NCBI GenBank assembly: GCA_002708925.1
Contig: PAPN01000015.1
Coordinates: 1-36,763, forward strand
Origin: Paracoccaceae bacterium
GTDB taxonomy: Bacteria > Pseudomonadota > Alphaproteobacteria > Rhodobacterales > Rhodobacteraceae
Direction: 5' to 3'
Length of the DNA stretch: 36,763 nucleotides
A model generated the notes under the pieces. That model saw only the letters and a list, made by a program, of their open reading frames with translations. It was not told the origin of the DNA and did not search any database. Of this stretch, positions 25,220 to 32,661 are shown one piece after another. Every line of letters begins with the position of its first letter. Position 1 is the first letter of the stretch. A program made the translations under genes and the position numbers.

Positions 25220-26223
25220 AAGGTAATTCAGCGCCCGTTTTTACGGGTAAGAATCCCGGCCCCAAAATTCTGGCGGCGTGGGCAGAACAAGAACGTCAAG
25301 ACGCCAAAGCTGCCGCGAAAGAGGCAGAATTTTGGGGTGATGTCGGTGATATCGAGATTGACCTTGATACACTCGACCTGACGCCCAAACCGGCTCTTTC
25401 ACCCGACCACCCCGGCTATGAAGCACGCGAGCGTGAGAACGCGAAACTTGTTGATCTGGCAGAATGGCGTGAACATGCGCGTGAACGCACCATTTATCAA
25501 AACTCCCCAAAATATGAAGAGCGGGAACGCCAAATCGCCGAAGACTGCGAATGGCGTGCGCTGACGGAAAAACTCGTCATCGTGTATGACGATGCCGACG
25601 AAACTTTCGAAGACACTACCGCGCGCGATATGTTGCCCGAAATCCGCCGCGAATTGGCACTGTTGAACCAGCCCGAAATTGTCGCCGAGCACAACGCCCA
25701 CATCCGTGCGACCAATAAAACCGGCAAGATGGTCCACGAGAAAATCGGCATTGATGGTAAGGTAGTCCGCAAGACCTGCGATGTAGGAGGAATCCGGCGT
25801 GAAATCAGCGTCGAAAAATGTATCGACGATTTGGCGGCATTCGACCATTACACCCGCGAGGATGGTATCGACTCTGATCTGATTGAGGCGGTAATCGCGC
25901 CCCTTCTCGACATGGCCTGTGAGCACGTAAAAGGCGACGTGCAGGACGCATTCCGCGCGGCCTGCGATGCATACACTGCCGAACTTGCCGCGCCAAAACA
26001 GCGTAAAGCTTCCACCAAAGATGAACTGCCTGCCGAGTTGCGCGTGGTGGACTCGTACCTTCAAAAGATCAACGGTCCCGTTTCAACGCACAATCTCAAG
26101 TCCGGTTTGCGCGGGCTGATCAAGCGGAACCATTTGGAAGACGATGAGCAAGCACAAAACCGGCTGGTAGAAGGGCTGGTATCGCGTCGCTGGACGAACC
26201 TGCTTCGAAGAGCCAGACATTGA
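25216..26223 (+). CDS. Hypothetical acidic protein (335 aa), probably frameshifted near its end
   Basis: A soluble, very charged protein with repeated ERE-type helices (YEARERENAKLVDLAEWREH, then YEERERQIAEDCEWRALTEK), an acidic core (VYDDADETFEDTTARDMLPE) and a basic C-terminal region (LKSGLRGLIKRNHLEDDEQ). ATG 25216 is coupled to the 48-aa ORF. The last residues LLRRARH do not fit this composition. Removing one C at about 26200 would instead give CFEEPDIEVGGADDDGFYGYD and a stop at 26291-26293, 31 codons that fit the acidic style. So a +1 frameshift, real or a sequencing error, is likely. No family recognised. Confidence 0.6.
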   Translation: MKGNSAPVFTGKNPGPKILAAWAEQERQDAKAAAKEAEFWGDVGDIEIDLDTLDLTPKPALSPDHPGYEARERENAKLVDLAEWREHARERTIYQNSPKYEERERQIAEDCEWRALTEKLVIVYDDADETFEDTTARDMLPEIRRELALLNQPEIVAEHNAHIRATNKTGKMVHEKIGIDGKVVRKTCDVGGIRREISVEKCIDDLAAFDHYTREDGIDSDLIEAVIAPLLDMACEHVKGDVQDAFRAACDAYTAELAAPKQRKASTKDELPAELRVVDSYLQKINGPVSTHNLKSGLRGLIKRNHLEDDEQAQNRLVEGLVSRRWTNLLRRARH

Positions 26224-26345
26224 AGTCGGCGGGGCCGACGATGATGGCTTCTACGGCTATGATGACGAACCGGAACGCCCCGCAGCCGAATAACATGCCC
26301 TGTGCCTGTCCACCTATGAGCCGGGCAGGCACAATGTATTACCAA

Positions 26346-26546
26346 TTATCTTTTAGATGTCTCTTCGGGCAGCTCTGCAATCCGATCCTCAGCGGCTTTT
26401 TGATTCTCAAAGCGCTCATTCTGATACGGATGAAAAGCGATCATGCCATCTTTATACAAGACAATCTGAAACAGCTCGATGCGTTTTCCCGTATTCTCCA
26501 TCGCTTGTACGGGCTGCGCGCGGTATCCGCTATTGTTTGATTTCAT
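26346..26546 (-). CDS. Small hypothetical protein (66 aa)
   Basis: A 66-codon minus-strand ORF with typical protein-like composition (RIELFQIVLYKDGMIAFHPY, then ENQKAAEDRIAELPEE): beta-strands followed by an amphipathic helix. A weak ribosome-binding sequence (AGAAAGACACAGG) precedes the ATG. It faces the acidic-protein gene tail to tail across a 7-bp hairpin (GTGCCTG/CAGGCAC, near 26303-26331). No family recognised. Confidence 0.5.
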   Translation of the reverse strand: MKSNNSGYRAQPVQAMENTGKRIELFQIVLYKDGMIAFHPYQNERFENQKAAEDRIAELPEETSKR

Positions 26547-27094
26547 ACCTGTGTCTTTCTGGGCAATGAGTAGTTCCTATGGAATCTGAGTTAACATGCC
26601 TCCGATCCAGTAAACAAATGAATGTTGTGCTTTTCCCGTTTATCGCCATGCGCAATATGCCCCAAAACGCTGATCACGGAAAAATTGATAAAAAGCGCCT
26701 CGCATCGCCCGCCGGCTTGCGCAAGATAATTTCTTTTTTTGCTTCAGTTTGCGCACGATAATTGCAGTCGCAACGCGCGCCCGAAAGACAATAAAATTGC
26801 TTATTGATGCATTTGAACATAATTTTATGACCCATCGCAGATTTGCAATTTTTCAAACTGACACGAGGCCAGTCCGTTTTTCTGAATTCTTGATGGTCAC
26901 GCGTTTTGCTTTGGGCGCGGCCTTCCAAACCACTTGTCATGATCCATCATTTTTGCATTTTGACTCGATGGAATCTCGTTTTTCTGGGGCTAGCGTAAAC
27001 CAAGCCGTTCCGACAAGAACTCCTGTACAATCCGATCAATCACCAACCGCCGCACGCTGCACGCTGACGCGTGCTGGTTCCATCCAGCCGACAT
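26547..27094. other. Gene-free AT-rich spacer with a 15-bp direct repeat
   Basis: No convincing gene was found in this ~550-base stretch. Short ORFs exist on both strands but lack ribosome-binding sites and sensible composition. It holds two copies of a 15-bp sequence differing at one base (TTGCGCAAGATAATT, 26717-26731, and with C in place of the ninth base at 26749-26763), 32 bases apart, about three helical turns. Confidence 0.5.
26717..26763. repeat. 15-bp direct repeat pair
   Basis: Two 15-base copies (one mismatch) with start points 32 bases apart, near a T-rich tract. Position in phase on the helix is compatible with protein binding. No known protein site is recognised. Confidence 0.55.
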
Positions 27095-27210
27095 TGTCCT
27101 ATTAGAGTATACTCACGCGGGACACATGAATCCGTACCGTATATGTCCGAATAGACTTGACGAATCATTTATCGGACACCATGCTTTTATGAGACAGTCT
27201 AATCGGACTA
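27095..27210. promoter_or_regulatory. Candidate res site of the serine resolvase
   Basis: Upstream of the resolvase lie blocks with the TGTCC...GGACA ends seen in Tn3/gamma-delta res sites. Subsite I is 27095-27124 (30 bases) with a palindromic centre GAGTATACTC for the central TA cleavage. Subsite II is 27144-27178 (35 bases, TGTCCGAATA to TTATCGGACA). A shorter AGTC...GACT block at about 27196-27209 could be subsite III. The total of ~115 bases and the position before tnpR match a res region. Confidence 0.65.
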
Positions 27211-27221
27211 TGGAGGCTCGA

Positions 27222-27794
27222 ATGGGTGAACTTATCGGATACGCAAGGACCAGTAGCCGCTCACAGCCGCTGGACGTTCAAATCGACGCCTTGAAACGCG
27301 CAGGGGTCAAAGAAGACTACCTGTATGCGGAACAGGTATCGGGCACGTCTCGGAACGGCAGAACGGCTCTGGAAGAAATGCTGGCCCGTGGCATCCGCAA
27401 GGGCGACACGGTTGTATGTGTCCGCTTGGATCGACTCGCGAGGTCCACAAGAGATTTGCATAACATCGCCCATGTGCTGCAAGAAAAGGGTGTGGGGCTG
27501 CGAGTGTTGGAACAGAATATCGACACGACCACACCCGAAGGGCGTCTGTTCTTTTCCATGCTTAGCGCAATCTCGACATTTGAGACTGAGATACGTCAAG
27601 CGCGTCAACGCGAAGGCATTGACGCGGCACTTGCCAAGGGTGCTGACAGCCCGTTTAAGGGCCGTCCAGCGACCATTGACGCTGAGAAGATCAAGACTCT
27701 ACGCGCCAAAGGAATGACGCCTACGGCTATCGCCAAAGAGCTAGGGATTGCCCGTTCGTCTGTCTATCGTTACCTGAAAAGCGTCGAGGCATAG
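27222..27794 (+). CDS. Serine resolvase/recombinase, Tn3 TnpR type (190 aa)
   Basis: Small serine recombinase that resolves cointegrates or inverts DNA at res. Nucleophile Ser11 is in IGYARTSSRSQPLDVQ, and the catalytic core shows VVCVRLDRLARSTRDLHNI with the Asp-Arg-Leu-Arg signature, then EGRLFFSMLSAISTFETE. The C terminus has the helix-turn-helix TPTAIAKELGIARSSVYRYLK. It is full length. GGAGG six bases before ATG 27222 fixes the start; an upstream in-frame start at 27126 is rejected. Tn3-type transposase is not in the window. Confidence 0.93.
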   Translation: MGELIGYARTSSRSQPLDVQIDALKRAGVKEDYLYAEQVSGTSRNGRTALEEMLARGIRKGDTVVCVRLDRLARSTRDLHNIAHVLQEKGVGLRVLEQNIDTTTPEGRLFFSMLSAISTFETEIRQARQREGIDAALAKGADSPFKGRPATIDAEKIKTLRAKGMTPTAIAKELGIARSSVYRYLKSVEA

Positions 27795-27796
27795 AC

Positions 27797-27862
27797 ATGG
27801 CCCGCATTTCCGAAGCCTTCATGCTGATTGTCGTTCTGGTGATCCTGTGTCTCCTTTGGTGA
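27797..27862 (+). CDS. Possible 21-aa membrane peptide
   Basis: Directly after the resolvase stop is an ORF of 21 codons, MARISEAFMLIVVLVILCLLW, almost entirely hydrophobic from residue 8 and ending in Trp, long enough for a single membrane span. GAGG eight bases before the ATG, inside the end of the resolvase gene, would serve as a ribosome-binding site. It resembles toxin-like or regulatory membrane peptides, but it could be chance, since the overlapping fragment also begins here. Confidence 0.35.
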   Translation: MARISEAFMLIVVLVILCLLW

Positions 27863-28645
27863 CGCCGCCTGCTACGCAGGCCAGTACCAACTTGCCAATC
27901 TGCAATCCGATCATCTGCCACCCCACCCGCCCACAGGGCTGAACCAGTACGTGTTGTTTGTAGCCAAGACCGGCACCGGCAAGAGTGCCCCGCGCGGCGC
28001 GATCAACAGGTTCATGGCGCACGCCCAAAGCGACGCATGGCATGTGGGCAATATCCCGAAAGCACGGGAAATCGGCGGACGAACCGGGCTGGCACTCGTT
28101 GACTACGATCCGTTCGCGGGGTTGTGCGCGAGCCATCCAATCTTGGCGCTTTCCGCCTTGCGGCTGGACGCCAAGCGCGGCGAGTTCCCGGAATGGGCTT
28201 GGCGGCGTTTTCTGCATTCTGAGAATCGAAAAGACGACAATGGCCGCTTAAAAAATTTCATAGCCGAACTTGTCATTTCGGCGGACGACGAAGCCTTGAA
28301 GGGCATCGTATACCCTGTGTCCAAGTGGTTTCTTTCAACCACAAAAAAGCTTCCCGACGAATGCGTTCCCACTTTCGAGCGGTTGGCTACGCGCCTACTC
28401 GGCTTCTTGACCGACAATCCAGACGCGGGCGGCTCCGGCGTTGTTCGCGGCAATCGCGATCCTGATTGGGCGACAGAAGCCCTAAACTCACCTGCGGGCA
28501 AAATTGCCCAAGCATTGTATCACGATCCGCGCCGCCACGACCTTGAAGAAAACCAAGGGCTACCCGCTGAATGGCGTACAATGGTTGAGGGTGCGTTGGC
28601 GTTGCCCGGAGACAATGGCCGCTTCGCCCTAGTCTTCTTGACGAC
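27843..28645 (+). pseudogene. Fragment of a large protein, possibly SIR2/DUF4020-type defence protein
   Basis: The frame is open from 27843 to 28661 but without a plausible ribosome-binding site or start; ATG-like starts appear only internally (27951). Its sequence looks like the inside of a large soluble protein (ALVDYDPFAGLCASHPILAL, then EWAWRRFLHSENRKDD, then GGSGVVRGNRDPDWATEALN). I recall similar text from long SIR2-containing defence-type proteins ending in DUF4020, but this is memory and not a search, so treat it as tentative. A P-loop-like AKTGTGKS is near the left end. The right end stops in the middle of a conserved segment at the junction with the mobilisation gene. Confidence 0.6.
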
Positions 28646-29086
28646 TCGTCCGTCTTTGTAATGAAAATCGTATTTGGGCAGCAGGAAGGCGTCCACGGTA
28701 TGCCGCCCGGTTTCGTCCCGGTCGAGACGCGCTGCAAACACCGCATCACCTCCATGAAACTCATTCAAGAATGTCACAGCATGATCGAGCATCCGCTGTT
28801 GCTGCGCTTTGTCTGTCCCGTCGATGAGGTCGGTGGGAAACTGCACAAGCGCATGGATGCAGGCTGTGCGGCCCGATTGCTTGACACCTTCCATGTGTCG
28901 TGCGCGGGCCGCTGTCAGATCCAGTGTGCCATAAACGAGCGGTTCTTCATCCCGCACGCGGCGTTGCTGGCTGCTTTCGTCTTGCCGTTTCCCGTGCTTC
29001 TCTGCACGGCTCAAATCTGAGGGTTTCAGCGCCTCTTGTCGCACCGCTCCAGACCTTCCCGCATTCTGTTTTTTCTCGTTTCGCAT
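28636..29086 (-). pseudogene. N-terminal part of a plasmid mobilisation/relaxase-like protein (truncated)
   Basis: A minus-strand ORF from ATG 29086. After ~150 residues (KQSGRTACIHALVQFPTDLI, then LNEFHGGDAVFAARLDRDET, then FLLPKYDFHYKDGRVVKK) it resembles the N-terminal part of plasmid Mob/Pre-type relaxases. The frame then runs on to 28520, but from about 28636 it reads the reverse of the neighbouring fragment, so the true protein is cut there and the catalytic continuation is missing. It cannot be a working relaxase. No clear ribosome-binding site is visible. Confidence 0.65.
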
Positions 29087-29106
29087 GGGGATCAGGTAGG
29101 AAAAAA

Positions 29107-29160
29107 TTATCCGATCAAAAAATCGGATAACCCGCTAACCCTTTTGCTGAGCGCAAAAGG
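29107..29160. repeat. Two inverted repeats before the mob fragment: oriT or terminator
   Basis: A perfect 9-bp stem with a 6-base A-rich loop (29107-29115 with 29122-29130, TTATCCGAT/ATCGGATAA), and another 8-bp stem with a 5-base loop (29140-29147 with 29153-29160, CCTTTTGC/GCAAAAGG). On the minus strand the first is followed by TTTTTT and could be a terminator for the gene at 29186-29554. Their place just upstream of a mobilisation gene also fits an oriT. Confidence 0.5.
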
Positions 29161-29185
29161 CGGGCCCTCCGGGGGTGCCGCTGCG

Positions 29186-29554
29186 CTAGACATCCATGTC
29201 TGCCATTACGTCGAAGAAGTTTTCAGAAAACCGCCACGTCAGATAACGGCCATTTGGCGCAATTGCGAGATGGTCGAAGATCCCGGGAATGGCGACCAGA
29301 TCGGCAACGGGTCTACGAAGAAAACGGCTTGATCGAGTTTTGGACGGGAAACCCAGCTCGCGGAGTTCGGCGACCAAGACAAAGTGATACTGTGATCCTT
29401 CGTCTCCTTCGAACATGGGCCAGCCTTCTTCTGTTTGATCTTGCAGGAAGATCAATGCGAGGAAAAGCTTGGCTGTGGCGGCAGAGAACCCGGCCATTTT
29501 GATGATTTCTGCCACGTAGGCAGAGATACGAAATTTGGTGTGAGTGTAGTGCAT
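29186..29554 (-). CDS. Hypothetical protein, possibly plasmid replication-related (122 aa)
   Basis: ATG 29554 has AAGGA eight bases upstream; a GTG two codons farther is too close to it. The 122-residue protein (FRISAYVAEIIKMAGFSAATA, then LVAELRELGFPSKTRSSRFL, ending TWRFSENFFDVMADMDV) looks like a winged-helix DNA-binding domain such as those in small-plasmid replication initiators, but no specific motif confirms it. It is in tandem with the mob fragment across the hairpins, as in small mobilisable plasmids. Confidence 0.5.
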   Translation of the reverse strand: MHYTHTKFRISAYVAEIIKMAGFSAATAKLFLALIFLQDQTEEGWPMFEGDEGSQYHFVLVAELRELGFPSKTRSSRFLRRPVADLVAIPGIFDHLAIAPNGRYLTWRFSENFFDVMADMDV

Positions 29555-29613
29555 TTTCACGTTCCTTTCTTGGTAGGCTGAACATGGGAACGTGGGCGTT
29601 GGGGCAAAAAGAT

Positions 29614-31716
29614 TCAGATGAAGTTTTTCTGCGCAAATGTAGATGTGGCCGCCATCCCTGCGAATACCTTAATATCGAAGAAATCTATCCCGTTCTCAGA
29701 AGCAATATCGTCCGCCCGAAGCTGTAGCGCCTCTTCCTCTCGCATTCCGTGATGCGAAGAAATGAGCGGGGACCAGAACATCGGATCGCCGATGTCGGTA
29801 ATCTCCCCTTGGAAAACTGGAGTTCGGAACAGCTTCGGCAGTTCATCCCCCCAGATCTTGCGGCTATTGTCTTCTTGCAGGATTTCAAGACGTTGCAGCT
29901 CTTGCTTGGACCAGATCACCCCCTTCATGAAGTTCTCAGTCAGAAAGCCATGGGCAATCATATAGCGCAGCACCCGCTGCGTATCCTGCATATGGCGGTA
30001 AACGGTGTTTACGCGCAGACGCGCGATACTTTCCTGATGTTCAGCGGCTTCGATGTTGCCTTGACTTGCACCAGCCTTCTTCAACTGTGCATGAACACGC
30101 GCCTTGTTTTTCTGCTCTTCCAAATCAATCGCGGCAATGATCTCGCGTGTTGAACGCGTTTCCGTAGGTGATTTCCCATGGTTCGTAGGTGCTCTTTGGA
30201 TAACAGAGAACGCGTCAGTGAAATCGGATTTTTTCAGTTCGGAAACGTCTTTGTCGCCGATCACATCCACAAGTAACCTCGCCGTTGATCGAAGGTTAGC
30301 AAAAGAGTTGCGCTCATACGATTCACCTTTTTCGGGAACAGCGACTTCATCGACCTCTTTGCCCAGCTTGCCCTCCAAACGGGCCGCGCCATATCTTGTA
30401 AATGCTTCCGACAGCTTGATAGACGCCTTTTTCATCGCCTTTGAGAGCGAAGGTTGGATCGATTCAGGTGCGGTCAGTGGCGCGCCGACAGGCGCAGAAG
30501 TCGTTGCCGTCGCAGGCTCTGCCACCACATGGACAACGGGGGCAGCATGAACCGCAAGGGCCGCAGGTTCTGCGCGATAGGCAGGCATTGAGGGCACAAC
30601 GTCAGCCTTCATCGCCGCTTCAAAGAAACGGCTGCGGTCAGAGAAAACACCCTGATCGCGCTGTGAACGCTCCACACTGAGATCCAGCAAAACGCGGGTC
30701 GCCTCATAGGCCAGAGCCATCCAGTTTTCCTCATTTTCATTGATATTTACACCGAGACGCGCTGCGGCAGCTCGAACAGGCGCACGTGCCACCTCACGGT
30801 TGCGCAACAGCAGCGCCTCACGCAGGGCGTCTTGCAAGACCAGCTCTCGTTGAGCGGCCATCTGCGCTTCTTCCCGTGTGCGTTCAGGTGCGATGGCGCG
30901 TGCGAGGTCCGAGGCTGCGATTTCAAATCGCACCAGCTCGGTCAAAACCCGCTCCATCAGACCTGTTTCCATGTTCGCAACACCTCTCGAATAGTCGAAG
31001 GCGAGGGAGCTGAGCCACGTCAAACGGCGGGCCTCCATATCCGAGATTGCATTCTCCAGTTTAGGAGGCAATTTCGGGGTAACCCGGCGGGCGGTGACCA
31101 TCGGGATCTCTTCGATTTTTCCAGGCAGAAGGCCTTCGGGAAGTCCGTGGTCCAGCTCTTGCAGCTTGTTGATGATCTTGGTCGCCTTGCGCATCGCTGA
31201 CCGCTGACTGGCATTCGCAGTCTCACTCTGCATCCATGAATGAACGAGGCTCGCTGTAAGCTGGTGCGGTTGGCGATTGTTTTCCCGCGCAAAGTTGCGC
31301 AACACGGTCACGGCAACAAAATCATTCTGCTGAATGCCTGTGCCTTTGCGCGTCCTACGGATGAACTGCGAGGTTGCGTCCAGCAGCTTCGACCAGTCAT
31401 CTTCGATCTCTCGCAGAAGATCCCGTTCTCGACGCTCACCAGAAACGTGATCCATCAGGCTCTTCACATTCGAATGCCATGCCGAGAACTGCTTGAAGGT
31501 TTTGAACTCCTCAGGTGCGTCTTTGTTTTGCATATTCCGGCGCCAGCGCGCGACGAAGGCGTTCGGGTCGACTGGGATCCGCGAAAGATCGCAATTGTAA
31601 CCAGCCAGTTTGGCGCATTTGCGCGCTGAACCACGCACCTTCGCGGCATTCGCTGGCGAGTAAGGCAATTCGCCTGCGTCCAGAATTTCAACAGCCTGTT
31701 GTAAGTTCATTTGCAT
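29614..31716 (-). pseudogene. Large tyrosine recombinase with missing catalytic C terminus (700 aa)
   Basis: AAGGAG eight bases before ATG 31716 sets the start (MQMNLQQAVEILDAGELPYS); the frame is open 81 codons upstream without support. It is a long phage-integrase-superfamily protein: a long N-terminal region, a Pro/Ala-rich linker (EPATATTSAPVGAPLTAPES), a core-binding segment (SFANLRSTARLLVDVIGDKD), and the first catalytic Arg (Arg659 in HHGMREEEALQLRADDI). After ENGIDFFDIK it ends within 20 unrelated residues. The Lys, His-x-x-Arg, His and Tyr are all lacking, so it is inactive. The break at about 29630-29655 abuts the plasmid-like segment. Confidence 0.75.
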
Positions 31717-31948
31717 GAGTTCGCTCCTTGTTGTTTTTTGTTTGCGAAACGGGTCCACATGACCCTTCAAGAATGCTGCTGCTCGTCTGGATTGACTTGG
31801 ATGCGAATTGAGGTCCTTTTTTCGAATTTCGGCACCCGAAACACGAAATGAGGAAAAGGACCGCAAAGAGTTCTCAAATGACACTCTGTGGGCGTTTGCC
31901 TCACTTTTTCCGGTTCGGTCCAAGACGCAGCATTCGGTATTTGATGCC

Positions 31949-32359
31949 TCAAAAATCACTCAGAACACCTCGAACAGCGAAGATGTGAAACCGCACGGAG
32001 CCACCCAGTCGGAGGCTTGGCAGGACGCCCTCACGCGCCCAATTGCGGATGGTCGCTGGGGTGCAGTCGCATTGCACGGCCAGATCGTTCGCTGTCGCCA
32101 GCGGCTCAAGAAGGTCGCCGTGAAGAGAGGTATCTAACGCGACAGTGTGCGGGATCCCCTCGATCCGCCAGATATCAAGCGTGCTGTATCGTGCGCGTCT
32201 CCAGGGGCCTGGAACGGGCAACAGGTGATGTTCGCGGATGATCTTTCTCACAGTGTCGGCATCCAGCCGCCACCGCTGTGCGATTTGTGATTGCGAAAGC
32301 GAGGGAAGATTTGATGCTGTGCGTGCAGCAGCGCGAAGATTTGCCATGACTTGTTTCAT
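31949..32359 (-). CDS. Protein with two excisionase-like helix-turn-helix units (136 aa)
   Basis: Two similar DNA-binding units can be seen: LSQSQIAQRWRLDADTVRKI with a following wing (RARYSTLDIWRIEGIP), and LAVQCDCTPATIRNWAREGV with LPSLRLGGSVRFHIFAVRGV. Both have the MerR/excisionase (HTH_17) layout, so this may be a tandem duplication. The frame is open to 32578, but ATG 32359 (or 32347) gives a sensible protein; neither has a good ribosome-binding site. It precedes the truncated recombinase on the same strand with 232 bases between, and diverges from the RepA-like gene. It probably regulates recombination or replication of that module. Confidence 0.65.
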   Translation of the reverse strand: MKQVMANLRAAARTASNLPSLSQSQIAQRWRLDADTVRKIIREHHLLPVPGPWRRARYSTLDIWRIEGIPHTVALDTSLHGDLLEPLATANDLAVQCDCTPATIRNWAREGVLPSLRLGGSVRFHIFAVRGVLSDF

Positions 32360-32483
32360 GACAAGAAAGTGGGTTCGTTTGGCCGAGCGAGAAAAAAATG
32401 GCCGAAAGACGTTTCGATAAGCGCCAAACATCAAAGAGCTACATTGCGGAGCCTGCTCAGCTTTTTGGGCGCTGACGTTGAGT

Positions 32484-32533
32484 GACACCCACATAGAAAA
32501 GGCTCTTGCAGGAGCCTTTTCTATGTGGGTGTC
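32484..32533. repeat. Perfect 22-bp inverted repeat (hairpin)
   Basis: Arms 32484-32505 and 32512-32533 are exactly complementary, separated by six bases. The stem contains AAAAGGCTC/GAGCCTTTT, the usual form of a bidirectional terminator, but it is longer and sits between divergently transcribed genes where no transcript ends. The rest of 32360-32661 contains no gene and must hold the two promoters. Confidence 0.85.
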
Positions 32534-32661
32534 TTCAATCTGGGTGCAAAAGAAAAAAAGCGAAAAAAAGGGATTCAAACACCTCTACCGGTGCGCAGAT
32601 TATGACCGCATGTCCTGTTCAGCAGCTGAGAAAACCACAGCAGTAATAGAAAGGACCCAAT

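Noticed and set aside
25034..25220. Stretch GATTCGACAGGTGCC recalling the 5' end of tmRNA
   Set aside because: There is no matching acceptor stem, no T-arm sequence before a CCA-like end and no plausible tag reading frame; a coupled 48-codon ORF explains the region better.
27126..27221. Upstream in-frame start of the resolvase
   Set aside because: It would place the N terminus inside the res region and lacks a ribosome-binding site; GGAGG marks ATG 27222.
27960..27990. P-loop AKTGTGKS as evidence of an ATPase gene
   Set aside because: The motif occurs at the edge of a broken gene without Walker B or other ATPase motifs, so no ATPase is called.
28661..29020. 119-codon plus-strand ORF in the mob region
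   Set aside because: It is the reverse of the mobilisation fragment, whose own translation is more protein-like.
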